Source of the DNA: Syngnathus acus
Taxonomy: Eukaryota > Chordata > Actinopteri > Syngnathiformes > Syngnathidae
Length of the DNA stretch: 64,000 nt
Direction of reading: 5' to 3'
NCBI RefSeq assembly: GCF_901709675.1
Contig: NC_051087.1
Coordinates: 10,803,884-10,867,883 of the forward strand
Made by a program: the position numbers and the translations under genes. Position 1 is the stretch's first letter. Each line of letters begins with the position of its first letter. The notes under the pieces are model-generated. The model saw only the letters and a list, made by a program, of their open reading frames with translations. It was not told where the DNA came from and searched no databases. This document shows, in pieces, positions 51,601 through 63,415 of the stretch.

Positions 51601-54600
51601 AACTAAACTAATTGATTGTTTCAAAAGTTCTGATCAGTATGGCACGCAAGGTGATGGCCCAAGCATACTCAATAAACCATTCAACATTTTCATACCAAAG
51701 ACTCACCATTTTGTGCAGGCTGACTCTGAAGTTCATGTTATCATCGTGCAGAAAAGCATCAGCATATTGGTCCTGTCACACACATATGACACTTGGTAAA
51801 CACGACCATGGTCCCAAGCTCAGATGACTGATGGATGTCAAGCTATGCACGCTTCTCCTACCTCAGCGATACATGTGAGGATGATTAGGCACAGGCGAGC
51901 ACTGTTGAGTCGATGCTCATCTGAAAACAAGTACACACCTCACATGTATGTATGAAAGGAGTAAAGAAAGCATTAAAAGAAAAGCAATAGAAAATTATGT
52001 TTTTTACCTTTAGTATCCTGCATTACGATCGAGGCGTACTTGAGGAAGGTGATGAGAAGGTTGCTTGTCTGTAGGTTGGGATCCAGTGGCAGCTCTGGGT
52101 TGTTCATCACTACACGGAGCGTGAACAATTAAAACTTCGGCCAATTTGGGTGTAAGTCTGCAGAGAGCTTCTATTGAATGACTTTAAAATCTGACAAAAT
52201 ATTCACAAGTCAGTTCCAGGTCAGTTATTCCCTTAATAACCTAATCAAAAGGTCCATGAGCCTTGACCTGGCTGTCTAAAAGTGACAGCAGTGCTTTTTT
52301 GTGGTTGTATTTATTTAGGCAAACACTGATAAGATAAGGAACATTTCGGATCTATCCAAGCCGCTGTGTCATCTTGACTAGTATCACTCTGATCGTAGCT
52401 GCTTGTTTAATGATGAAGCAGACATTTCTATTTCCTCCCCTTCGCTCATTTGTTTCCATATTCCTCCGATCACTGCAGGCTCATGGGACAGGACCGTTTC
52501 CCACTGTCTGGACAGATTCCATCACAGAGACTTCTTTAGTGCTTGGATATTCCTGACTGCAGGCATTTGTGTGATCAGGTTTTAACAAAGGCTGCATGTG
52601 ACAGCTTCATCTTAAGAGAGGAGTTAATATTTCATGCAGAAATGGCTCTCATAGCCATGGGAAAAAAAAGTAGGCTGAGGTAAAAAGATTGCACCTATTA
52701 GGAGTGACAGCGTATGTGTATCCCAAATGAGCCGCATGTGAAAATGCAAAACATAAAGCGATTTGGTTCAATGAGAAACGTGAGTATGGACTAATATCTC
52801 TTCTGGCTCTCTTGGTAGGGCTATTAACTGAAGCAACTCCATTTTAGAAAACAAACTACTAAATATTTAAAGGTTGCTGGTGTAGGTGCATTTGTGCGTT
52901 CAAGTTTTTGGTCAATGTTTTAAGGCAGTTATGAAAAATGCATGTTGCAACACAGTTTTGCTCAAACGGAGGCAAAGACTCAATTCTAAGAATCTTTCTA
53001 AATACTTTGGTCCATTTCAGGGCCAATCAGGTGCTTCGAAAATGTATAAAGGGCAGGTCGTGGTTTCAAGCTTTGGTAAATACATCGTTCCAGTGGAGGC
53101 TCTGCGATTCTTCAAATTGGAAAGCAGGATTGTTTGCTTGGGGCATGAGAGGGGAAATTACATTTTCACTCTGGAAATTCTGAAGGTTTTAGGGCTTTAA
53201 AAGTAATCTAGCATGCTACTCCTTGTGGTATGTCTACCTAACTAATTGCAAAAAAAAAAAAAAAAAAAAAAAAACTACGGCTGTAAGCACAGAAGATTAA
53301 AAAAAAAAAAAAAAGACATACTGTCTAGAGAGGGTGGCGTTGTGCCAAGCGGCGTTGTTGGTGTGGTCTGGGGTTGGCTGGTCGGCGTAGCTACATTGTC
53401 AATCTCAGGGTGGCTCTGTGGAGGAAAAAACCAACATGAAATATGTTATTATAAAGATGCCACTCAGAGGATAATAGCGTCATATTTTCATCAGTACAGT
53501 AATAGTTTGAAATGAACACTATGACATGAAGCAACTTGTGAGTTGCCCCAAAAGAAAAACGCCATCATCTCGACAACTACGACTCACAATTTAATCTTCA
53601 TAAAGAGACTAATTAAATGCAGTTAACACGGGGCTAAAGGTTTGACTGTTACCTGTGCTAATACAGTAATGAAGTTGCGGTTGAGGTGCACGGCCTCGTA
53701 CAGTGCCAGCAAAATTGCTTCATTGGTCCTGCAGACAAAATGGAAATTCAAAGTCAAAGCCGGCAGATTAATTGAAAGAGAAATAGTCACACAACAACAA
53801 CAACCTCAGATTTATAAAATACTATCAATCTATTTCTGTAAAGTTCAAAACAAACAGAACTTAGTCTAGCTGCAAGGGCCAATAATGTTTTTGAAAGTAA
53901 GAGTTATAATCTTGGGTACTGGTTAGTGGGAATCTTTGACTTTAGAATGATTTTCTTTCTGAAATTACCTTTAATATTATTGTTAATGATAATCAATATG
54001 TGACGACTGATCATATAAACTATTTCTCACAATAATTAGGAAACAGATAAATGTCAATGTGCACTGTACTTTGTTGCCATGAAATTGTCTTGTGTTTATT
54101 ATTTCAAATGACATTCTACGACATTCCTAGAAAATTACAATGTCCCATCACTGCTGAGCTAGTTTTAGAACAAATCTGCGAGCTAGTCATGTGGTCACCT
54201 TGGCAACCTTTTCCAGTAAATTACATTTATGAGTATTGAATCGCATAATAGCCAAATTGTTGCAACCACTAAAACAAACAAAATATGACTTAACACTGCG
54301 ATTACTTGACACCTACTGAACAGAGAGCTTCTCGTCCGCATCTGCAATAAACATGTTGCCCACCTGTGGATGAATGCATAGAACAAATCTGACCATCAAT
54401 GCAAAAGTTTACAGACATTTCTTTCAATAAATTGTACAAAGGAAATACGTACCATACTCGTGAGGGTGGAGAAGAACCCACCCTGGTGTTCTTCCTCTTT
54501 ATTTTTGTACTGCCTGAAGCGAGAAAATGAAGAGGGACAATTAACAGGAAGAACACAAAGCTGTTACTCATTATAGAATGAAAATGTCATTTCTTTCATT

Positions 54601-56901
54601 ACATTGTTTATATTACAATATATTAATATAGTCTACATACATTACGCATATGGCATGTTTTTTAATATTGTGCAGCCCTATTGTATACAACTGTTTCTAG
54701 TTTATATGTGGAAGGATTAGATTTTACCTGTTATAGTCCATTAGCGCATGGTGGACAACAAGACCCATTCCCTGAGAGAGAAAAAAAACAAGGACAGCAA
54801 CAAATCAATACATATTAGATCACATTTGTGTTAATCTGTTCAATCCACTTCTTGGTTCATAGAAGATGTCGAAGTGAAAGTTAGTCAGAAAGCCATTATG
54901 ATTCTCAAGGACATACTTTTTTACACTGACTGAAAAAAAGATCTGACTATTCCCATAAAAGGTCATTCATACAACAAAACAAAAGGTAGCTTGAAACTTT
55001 TGCACACCATACTGCATGGCATACTTACATCCAGTGTTGGCTCATCATCCACGATGGAGAGCTTCACGATATACGGATTTACAGACTAAAAGAGAGAGGG
55101 GGAAAAAACGGTGAAAATAAATGTGTTGGAAGGATGGTACAAACATTTTGTGAACTAAACTAACAGACACACTGGAGTGCACAAGATCCAACGAAGATAC
55201 TGCTTTTGTTACATTACTAATACTGGTGCATCAAGTCAGTCAACAAACAAACCTCATACTTCCTGTAATTGACCAGAAGAGCAAGAAGAACGACAGCGTC
55301 AAAACCATGCTGCCCTCTACTGGACACATCAGAAAGTATCTGTGGAGACGGAGCAGAAGCGCTGATGACCAAAAACGATTTTCAAAGACAAAATGATCAC
55401 AATAAAAACTTTACAGTCAATACTAACGACCACGAAATGTGGGTATGTTATGAGAAGAACACCTTTCAGATTATCTTCCCACTATTTGCATCTGCGCTGG
55501 TTCATTAGGATAGATTTTTTTTTTGCAGCGAGGTATTTAGTAAGTTCAATTAAAATAATTACAATGATAATTTCTCATTTAAAACCCCACCAAGGTTATG
55601 CTATTTAGACTTGAGTAATGAAAAACATTATGGGATGTCTGTACACAGAACGTGGTGTTTAGGTTTAAAAACCCTTGCACAAAATGTATATTTCCACAGC
55701 CAGTATCAGTACCTGCAGAATGGCTTCAAAGATGCTATTGATCATCACATATTCCAAGATGGTGTTCTGACTAATATTGTCTGTTACCTGTAAACACGCA
55801 ACATATAATGAAGTCAAAAAAATGGTCTCTAACAGTGTTAGAAGCAACTGCACTCTTCCAAATAGTTGAGGTATCTCACCGTCACCAGACACAGCAGCAA
55901 TTTGAGACAAAGGCTCTTCAGACTCTCTGAGCCATCTCCACAAAGGAGGCTGTCCAGTCTTTCCATTAGATCCTGGAGCACAAACATCACATACATTTGC
56001 CATGTTTTTTTCTTCCACATTGTATATTGACTGTGTACCTTCATCCTTTGCTCAGCCTTGTCAAAGCCAACAAGCATATTAATGATGTCAAAGCCAGACG
56101 CCGACTTGTTCTTTTGATGAACTCCTCTGAAAAGCGCACATAGTGTCTGGGACAGCAGGAAGGAAGAACACACGAGTTCAATGAGAGATTAAACATATAG
56201 CACACAATGGGGTCCAAAAATCTTCAGTCACCTGGAGAGCATTGACCACTTTAATTTGATGTTCCTCTCCAAGGGCCTGAACACTGTGATGGAAGAGAGA
56301 ATTGATGTTGTCCTGAATCCGCTGCACCTCCTCGCCATCGACACTCTCCAGCTTTGACTCCAGGTACTCCAAGTTCACCTGGAAAATGAGGAACACAAAG
56401 GTTGATCAGCTTTTCCCAATTTTAACCAGTTGCAAGTGTGAATTAAATTGTCAGCTCCTGTTATTGGGTAAATAACTTTATGCCAATGTCCATCAAAACT
56501 TTACTTCTAGATCACAACCTTAAATGAATTGTTATTCATGTGAGATGATACGTATTACAACCTATTGTATAAGATTAGTCATTTCATAAAATATTTTTCT
56601 AATTTTATAAAAAGCACTTCCACAGATTTTTACATTTAAAGTAGCAACTGTATATTGTACCTTCATCAGAAACAGCTCATCCCAGAAGCGAGGATTATTC
56701 TTCGCTGGGTCTTCTTTCTAAAACATACACACAACATTTACAAAAATAATACCACTATAAATGTGACTATATAGTGGGTTGGTGGTGCATGATACTCACT
56801 GCAAAGATCTCATCATACATCAACACCACCTTCTCCTTCAGCGGTTTCTTGGAGGACGATGTCCTTCTCAGCAAACCTGCCTTCTTCTCCACCTGAGCCA
56901 T
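42688..56901 (-). CDS. armh3: Armadillo-like helical domain-containing protein 3 (C10orf76 homologue), complete
   Basis: Twenty-five coding exons on the minus strand: 56901-56800, 56717-56661, 56378-56232, 56146-56039, 55972-55880, 55787-55713, 55339-55253, 55085-55029, 54771-54728, 54513-54453, 54363-54317, 53728-53653, 53415-53322, 52109-52008, 51920-51862, 51772-51707, 50983-50914, 50513-50453, 50366-50278, 48813-48731, 48618-48492, 48040-47965, 46280-46202, 43010-42894, 42780-42688. They total 2070 nt, 689 aa, the human length, and all are in phase. It starts '[19 protein letters not shown]', includes '[17 protein letters not shown]', and ends '[10 protein letters not shown]'. The protein is a helical-repeat protein with a C-terminal DUF1741 region. 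In mammals it acts at the Golgi with GBF1 and PI4KB. A Thr/Pro-rich low-complexity stretch is encoded by 53415-53322. Position between kcnip2 and ldb1 fits human 10q24. Confidence 0.97.
43449..43472. repeat. (GT)n microsatellite
   Basis: About 12 GT units inside an armh3 intron, continued by GTTTGTTTGT. Confidence 0.9.
44396..44790. mobile_element. Short TIR element (MITE), GGCGC type
   Basis: Ends are inverted: the left begins CCGTATTTTCTGCAATATAAGGCGCAC, and the right, read inverted, begins CCGTATTTTCCGGACTATAAGGCGCAC. The unit ATAAGGCGCACCGGA is repeated several times near both ends. It carries no transposase frame. The right end is followed by TA and the left preceded by TG, consistent with a decayed TA target duplication (Tc1/mariner-like, inferred). 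Confidence 0.85.
45725..45894. mobile_element. Short TIR element (MITE), GTCGC type
   Basis: A compact 170-bp element with ends CCGTAATTTTCGGACTATAAGTCGC, inverted at the right, flanked by TA on both sides. ATAAGTCGCACC units are repeated inside. It shares the end layout of the element at 44396-44790 but with GTCGC in place of GGCGC. No coding capacity. Confidence 0.88.
46281..47964 (-). other. armh3: armh3 intron with AT-rich repeat
   Basis: About 1.7 kb. Its middle (about 46.65-47.09 kb) has paired motifs ('GGGCTGTCACTGTCGAATATTTCTAG' and, inverted, 'TAATTTTGACACTTC') typical of a fish repeat remnant. A (GT)n run lies at 47919-47954. Confidence 0.5.
47919..47954. repeat. (GT)n/(GTGC)n microsatellite near an armh3 donor
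   Basis: GT repeats followed by GCGTGCGTGC. On the minus strand it is a CA-rich tract starting about 10 nt after the donor (GTAAT) of the armh3 exon 48040-47965. Confidence 0.9.
48814..50277 (-). other. armh3: armh3 intron
   Basis: About 1.5 kb of AT-rich intron. A plus-strand open frame at 49212-49565 resembles nothing I recognise and is judged random. Nothing else seen. Confidence 0.5.
52110..53321 (-). other. armh3: armh3 intron
   Basis: About 1.2 kb of intron, ending in two long A runs (53249-53274 and 53299-53314). A plus-strand open frame at 52886-53200 has no recognisable similarity. Confidence 0.5.
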
Positions 56902-57854
56902 GGTGAGGTCTAAAGATACAGACACATAAAATCACACTTCATGGTTGTAAGTATGTAATGTATTTATTGATAACATATGATCACTGTCATGAGCTAAACC
57001 CATGATTAAGTGCAAAAACGTCTTTTATCTCTAGAATAGTATCTTGAATAGCAGAGACATTGACGTTAGCCACTCTTAAAAATTGTAAGCTGTGCTACTA
57101 GTGTATGCATTCAACAATTTAGACATCGGAACAAGAACTAGGTTTTAAGTTCACACACCATGTTGTCGTTATTGATGGGAGAGAATTTAAAAAACTCCAA
57201 AAGGATAATGTGCATGCAAGTGATTCAACACTGTTAAAAAAATAGTTTTCCTTCCATTTTAACATTTTGTTACTCTTTTGTTGAACGTAATTATGGTACA
57301 CAACATTGTATCTTTATAAAGCTGCCCCCAGTGTGGAAAAATGCGTGAAAGTGGGTTGTGTTCACCCAAAGTGCCCCGACCATTTCGCCGCCTCTGACTC
57401 GTGCTGTCAATCGGTTCATCATTTAACAAAATGTACTGCAGTAATTTCACATATTCGCAATTGCACTCATTTGCTAGCCATGTAACTTGTTTATCAGCTG
57501 ATGTTGGCTAAAATGTAGCACTCAGGAAGCATCTATTCAGCTAGCGTTAGCTAAGACGCAATGTTGTTGACTAGTTAGCTAGACTTTACCTGATTTGTGG
57601 GAATACAATCGGGTAATAATGTTACCGAGGGTATTTTCTTCCACTGTTATGATTACTTAAGTAACACCCTGCGTTTAAATTATCGGGGAGCGAATCTACT
57701 GCTAGCGTTGCCGAGCTAAAGTCGTACACGAAAACGACGTTAGCATTTATTTAACGAGCTTTTTACAAGGAACGTGAGAAGGTGGAAATTTACGTCAGTA
57801 TCGTGTTGGGCTATTTGGATACGTTTCTACATAGATGCGCGTGTTCATTCTCAC
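56902..57854 (-). other. armh3: armh3 5' UTR remainder and first intron
   Basis: About 950 bp between the ATG exon and the candidate noncoding first exon. Another possible donor (AATCAG/GTAAAG, last exon base 57590) could define an alternative first exon. The stretch 57.47-57.93 kb is rich in GCTAGC/GTTAGC words. Confidence 0.45.
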
Positions 57855-57950
57855 CTCACTTTAAATGTTTGATGTAGCTCATGAATCCTTGACACAACAG
57901 TTGCTCTTCAGCTAGCATACTGCTAATGCCGTCGAGCCTCCTACTGGTTC
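57855..57950 (-). other. armh3: Candidate armh3 noncoding first exon
   Basis: A consensus donor on the minus strand (AAGTGAG/GTGAGA, last exon base 57855) ahead of the first coding exon. The 5' limit is unknown. Chosen because it is the strongest donor upstream of the ATG at 56901. Confidence 0.4.
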
Positions 57951-58200
57951 ATAATGTCACTACACCCAGACACACATACAATCATCTATTTCGATTTATA
58001 AATTATAACGTGGTCGATCATTTATTGCAATAAAAGACTGTAAACGATTTATATGTGTCATTGTTTGAATTGATCAAAATCGACGTACTTTTCAGTATGC
58101 ACTTAGAAACGTAATCAACAGATCAGACATTTTAAAAATAAATGTACCTAACTTTTAACCGGTGTGACCCATACCACTTATTGTCGTTATTATATTAGTT

Positions 58201-58305
58201 ATTAAAGTAATTATTACGTAGCCTGGTAACTGCATAATAGTAATAATCATTTTATTAAAGTAATTATTACGTAGCCTGGTAACTGCATTAACAGTAATAA
58301 TCCTT
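58201..58305. repeat. 53-bp direct tandem duplication
   Basis: The unit ATTAAAGTAATTATTACGTAGCC... starts at 58201 and again at 58254. It includes 'GTAGCCTGGTAACTGCAT' in both copies, with a few differences near the end. Confidence 0.85.
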
Positions 58306-58378
58306 TAGAAATTCTTTAAGCAGGGGTCATCAACCTTTTCAAAAGTAAATTGGATTTTTAGTAATGATTAATTTGATG

Positions 58379-58444
58379 CTCCATCCATTTTCTGTACTGA
58401 TTGTCCCCCACGGGGTCGCGGGCGTGCTGGAGCCTGTCCCAGCA
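58379..58444 (-). mobile_element. SINE tail fragment
   Basis: 'TCCATCCATTTTCTGTACTG' followed by 'CACGGGGTCGCGGGCGTGCTGGAGCC' matches the tail-proximal end of the SINE at 9787-10152. A 5'-truncated copy. Confidence 0.75.
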
Positions 58445-60655
58445 GTTAATGTGATGGTTTGATACACAATTCTGAAATAACAAATATGTTCAAACTACCT
58501 TTGTTTCCATTAATAACTCATTCATTTACGCAACAAGTAGAAACTGATCATGTTAATTATCTTTCATAAATTATGAGAGATAAATATCATATGCAACACT
58601 TTGTATCAATCGGGTTGATACAAAGTGAAAAAACAAAGTGAAAAGACACTAGCCGCAAGTGTTTACATTTTAAAATCACTACATGAATGAATATTACTGT
58701 CATGCAGTTAAGAACCTCTTGCACGTTATTTCATATTCTGAAATATATTTGAATAATTTAGTTTCTGCTAATTTTGCAATAATGTCAGAAACAATGTCTT
58801 AAAGTGAAAATGTATCTTTTTTATTGGTACCATACATTAATTAGCAAGGGCAGAAACTAACCAAATTAAAATAAAATAAAAATGATACCAAACAATGATT
58901 CTACTGGGTTTGAGGAAGGTACAATTCACCATTCAAAATAAATTTTAAATGGATTGAAAGTGTAAAACAAAACAGAAATGTACAAAGAGTTAGAAGATTC
59001 CACTTATGGTCATGATGATTACCAGAAGGGCCAAATCAAGAACAGCAGGACTTCTTTCAGGCTTTTTATGACTCATGAATTTATAGACTAAACTATGCAG
59101 AGTGAACATAATGTTAAGCTGGTTTTAGAACATGTTTGAAGATGGCACAAATTAAAACATTGTTGGAAGGTATAAGTTTCTTAACAACCTTTATAGCCAG
59201 TGACTGGAGTGAAAGTCAGACAAACATTTCAGCACATTCACTTGACATTGGGTTGAATCAGGTTACGCACTACATAAAACCTCTGACAGTGGAGGGGGAA
59301 AAGAACTAGCAATTTATGTAGACCTGGAACAGTGGATTTCTGAATGTCCTGAATAAATAAAGAAAAGCAAAAGACACAAAACACCTTCCGATGGTGCTGT
59401 TGTACCCTCAGGGATTTTTGTCAATTAATTTACACTACCCTTAAAAAAAGAGGGAGGAAAGAGTGGGGTGGGGTTTTTTTTTCCTCATTTCTCCTATTTT
59501 GTTTCTTTACATTAGATCAAGATGGCTTTAGGTATATCTAAGTAAGAATACATCTTATTACAGTCAGACAGAACTTTGCTACTACCTTAAATATACAAGC
59601 ACAAATACACAAAAGTTCAAATTTCCAAAAGCAACGGAAAGACAAAATAAAACATCCACACTAAATATTTTTTCTTTTATAAACACAAAAGATAAAAACA
59701 ATATATTTTAGAGGAGGAATAAAAGTCCTGTGGTGCTCCTTGGTCTGTAGCTTTTCAGTATTGGTAAAAAATAAAAATAAACAATTGAACTGAAGATGTT
59801 TAATAGAAATTAAAAAAAAAAAAAAAAACATTCTAGGGAAATATATACTGTATAAAAACTCTTAAAATGTGTAAGTGTGTATGTTGCTTACATCGGAGTC
59901 TACTCAGAGATGGCTCACAACAAGAAACAAACTCCTTCCATCGTTCGCGTGTGTGTGCGCGCGGGTATGTGTGTGTATGGTTAAGTGTGTGTTTAGTGTG
60001 AATTGTTGTGTCCCACACTCGGTGTCACAATTTCAACAATTTTGCAAGAGGTCTCTAAATTCTGGTCTGCTCGATTTAGCAAAGACACTAATGTGTTTAG
60101 GCTTCTTTTCTCTCCTCAAACGTTTGTCGCTCACTCACGCAGACGTGCGCACACACGCGCTCACACAGATACTCTGTTGACAAAGGTTTCTAGTGCCTTG
60201 ATGCATCAGAGCAGTCCAGAATTGAGTGGTTTCAAGGCTGGTGGACAAGCTGTCCCCGAGCAACTTGCCACCTCAGCCATGCCACACTGCTGTAGCGTTC
60301 TTCTTGGGTTTAGTGTGGGTTAGCTCTCTCCTGGATTCAATCACCGCGCCTCCATCACAACTAGCATGTCGCTGTCCAAAGTGGAAATTACCAAAAGCAG
60401 ACAGGACATTTTGAGTAGGAAACGAAGAAAAGGAGCAGAAGAGGGGAAGGGACCACGGTGCCTTTAAGTTGGGAAGTTAAGAGTCATGGCAGAAAGTCGA
60501 AGTGAGCGCCGCCAGGCACCGCGTGTCGGAAGAGTCAGAGCTCAAAACGCCTGTCGGGGCGCTGCGAGGAAACCTGTTGCTCTTGAGACTTTTGGCTTTG
60601 GGAAGGCTCAGAGGAGGGCGCGAGGGAATTGTGTTGTGGAGGAGGAGCCCAAAGT

Positions 60656-63415
60656 CTATTGCGATGCCTGTGAGGTGGGGTTGTCGCTCTTGCTCTCCTG
60701 GCTGGAGGGCGCCTTGTTGTTCCAGGGCGAGTTGGATCCCAGAGCCGGGGAGTTGTTGAAGCTGTCCTCGTCGTCAATGCCGTTGGCTGCATCAAACTGG
60801 GTGTTCTCCAGCCGCGTGATCAAACGCTCGTCCTCGTCGCCAAACTCCCCTCCCATCAGTGTGGGCTCTCCCACCACCATCACATCCTGGACAGACAAAA
60901 TAAAATGGTAAATGGGGTGTGAGGGGCATTTGGAGTGTGTTAAACTTCCACTTATGTTCACTATATTGTTAAGCACTACCTGGCATCTATCTCAGCAGTT
61001 GTTTGATGCCAGGCGCACACTCAGTGATGCGGCTAAACTTAAATGACCTCCCGTAAAGAGAGGGCTGTGTTGTCATGCACATCAATAACACTTGCATGAG
61101 GGAGAAATTGCTTGGTTGCACCAAAGTCATCATGGAAGATTTTTACTCAACTTGAGTAAGAAACAAGTCATCTAAAAAATAATAATAATAATTAATTAAC
61201 CAACTAATTTTGTTGAAGGAAGGTTGACAGATTTTTTTGCTTCTAATAAGGAAACCTTTCAAGAAGATTTGGCACACTTTCTATTTCTAAGACTAGCCAC
61301 GGTCTTAAAGAGGCTAGATTGACTGCATAAGCTAGTTTGAAAATTCTAGCCAAGTCAACAATAAATCAAGACAGCACTTTGTCAAGGACCAGTCGCATAG
61401 ACAGATGATTTCACTGATATACTTACTGGAACCTGGCTAGACAGAGGGAAGCCACTGCCCGGACTCTTCTTCTTGTTATTGTTGCTATTAGTTCCTCCTC
61501 CTCCGCTGATGGTGCTGCCACCCGACATCTTACGCTTCCGCCGTTTGTTTGGGGCCTGTCTTGATGGCTCGGCTAAACAGCAAGCAGGGAGAGTTGCGTG
61601 TAAAGAAAAGTTGGTGCGTTGGTGTGTGTGTGTTATTCGCATACCTGGAGGTGCCACCATTCTTTGCCATTTCTGGAAGAGGCAGGTCTTGAGGCAGTCT
61701 CTGGGGCTGAGGCTGTACGTCTTGTGTCTGGACATCAGCTCCTGCATGGGCTCCAGTATCACACACAGCTGGAGCACAAAACAGACAGGTAGAAAGAAGG
61801 CTGATGTTAAAAAAGTGCCTCCTGTTTGCAAAGTCATTGTGGTTTAGCTACAGACATCTAATTGACTGAGCCATGCAGTGCACATTGTTAAGAAGGCGTA
61901 ACTTGCAGACCCAGTCCGACTTGAACGCGTATGTTTAGAAGCTAAGATACATACTGCTCAGCATTTTGTAAAGTCTCTACACACAACACCCAAAAGATGT
62001 TCTCGAGGAGTATGGCCAAATTTGAAATTTGATTGAAGCAAAAAAATGGGTTGCAGCAAGTGGAGGGTATGATGTTTTGTTTGACTTACTCGGAGGTAGT
62101 TTAGAGTCGAGTTTGACAGGCCACATCTTGTAATATTTTTGGACAGCTGGTCCAGCATCTGTGGGTCCTGGGCCTGAGTTGGTTATCAACAGGACACAGA
62201 GTGAATAACAGGCATATTCACAGGCAATAAGAATGTGTTAAAGATTCAGGATTGGCCTCCACTCACATGCATGGCAAGTATACTGCGAGGGATGAGTTCA
62301 CGGTGTTGTCGGATGCTAAAGTGCCACGTTTTTATCCTCATCATGTCGTCAAACATGAACTCCAAGTATAAGCGGCCCTCCACGCACACCTACAGAAGAA
62401 AAGTTAGACTAGGATTAGAAAGTGTACAGTATATCTATGCGGAGTTTGTTTCAATGGCTTGCTGCATCTCACCCAGCATTATTAAAAATGTAATTTGAAT
62501 ACAGACATCGAAAACTGTTTCTTTGAGATTTGATGGGGGGGAAAAGTTTTCTAAATAAGAAGATTTTTCTACCTCGAGTTTGGCACCTGTGAGTTATGTC
62601 AAGCGCTTTGCAATAAAGATATTCTGGACCGATGTTTCCCAACCTTGAATGTTCACTCACCTGTGTGAACATTGGTTTTCCATTTTGGGAGACCATGGTG
62701 CACTGATCACAGTCAAGTGAAACAAAGTTGTTGTGAAACGACTCCTTGGGGTGTTTCAGGACATAGTAGAGCTCAGTCGCGCCACCTTCAAATATACTCC
62801 GAAAGTACCTTGGAATCAACGTCCGACCAATTGCTTGATGGGATGAGACAGGAAAAAGGATGAGATGACACAGTAGAGATTAGACTAAATATGCAATATG
62901 TCGGCATTTGTCCTTACTGTAACGCTTTGGCCCATCTTCAAGACAGAAAGTAATGGTCAACATGGCATCATCTTCAAAAAACTCTGTAGTAAATGCATCC
63001 CACCATAGGTTGTCGCACTCCTACAATTTGGAGAATGGACAATTATTCCATCTGCCACATGTTGTGCTAAGAGAATTCGCGAGAGAGTGTAACAAACCTC
63101 TGTCCAGTTTTGTAGCCGTTTGTTTAACTCAAATATTCTGTAGTCTGTCTGGTTGCCATATGGCGTGTGCCTCCTACACCATAAAAAGACAGCAGGTGAA
63201 AACAAAAGAAGTAGCGCAGTTGGCTTGTGATAATAAAACAGAAGGGACATTCTGAGCTGCCGCACCATCGGAGTTGTTTAACAACCTCATTTAGTCAGGT
63301 CAGACTTTAATGCTCAATTGAATGCGAGAGGAGACCGCATTATCTGTATAGCCGTTTAAGGTTGTCTTACCCTATGCCTGGCTCCAGGTATGTGGGAGGA
63401 TACATTGGGGTTGGA
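60656..63415 (-). CDS. ldb1: LIM domain-binding protein 1 (partial; N-terminal exon(s) beyond right edge)
   Basis: Nine exons on the minus strand: 63415-63371, 63173-63098, 63020-62918, 62833-62661, 62389-62267, 62173-62090, 61768-61645, 61572-61427, 60886-60656 (stop TAG). They total 1105 nt and join in phase. LDB1/CLIM/NLI is a nuclear co-regulator that dimerises and bridges LIM-homeodomain and LMO proteins in enhancer complexes. The sequence begins inside 'PTPMYPPTYLEPGIGRHTPYG'. The self-association domain follows ('IGRTLIPRYFRSIFEGGATELYY'), then the nuclear localisation signal 'NKRRKRK' and a Gly/Asn/Ser-rich linker. The LIM-interaction domain is 'GDEDERLITRLENTQFD', and the end is 'NPTSQASQ', as in human. 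The first residues expected from mammalian LDB1 ('MLDRDVG') are not in the last 585 bp, so the start is outside the window. The teleost a/b paralogue is not resolved. Confidence 0.96.

Larger units (their letters stand above)
57960..60655. other. armh3-ldb1 spacer and ldb1 3' UTR
   Basis: The right part, up to the ldb1 stop codon at 60658, should be ldb1 3' UTR; a candidate AATAAA on the minus strand is at 58825-58820. It holds a 53-bp tandem duplication at 58.2 kb and a SINE fragment at 58.38 kb. I see no gene here, including no large single-exon frame like hps6, which lies in this interval in human. Confidence 0.55.

Noticed and set aside
52886-53200. 104-codon plus-strand frame in an armh3 intron
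   Set aside because: Same reasons; low-information peptide antisense to a gene.
60486-60911. 141-codon plus-strand frame
   Set aside because: Antisense to the last ldb1 exon and its 3' UTR; GC-rich coding sequence often leaves the opposite strand open.
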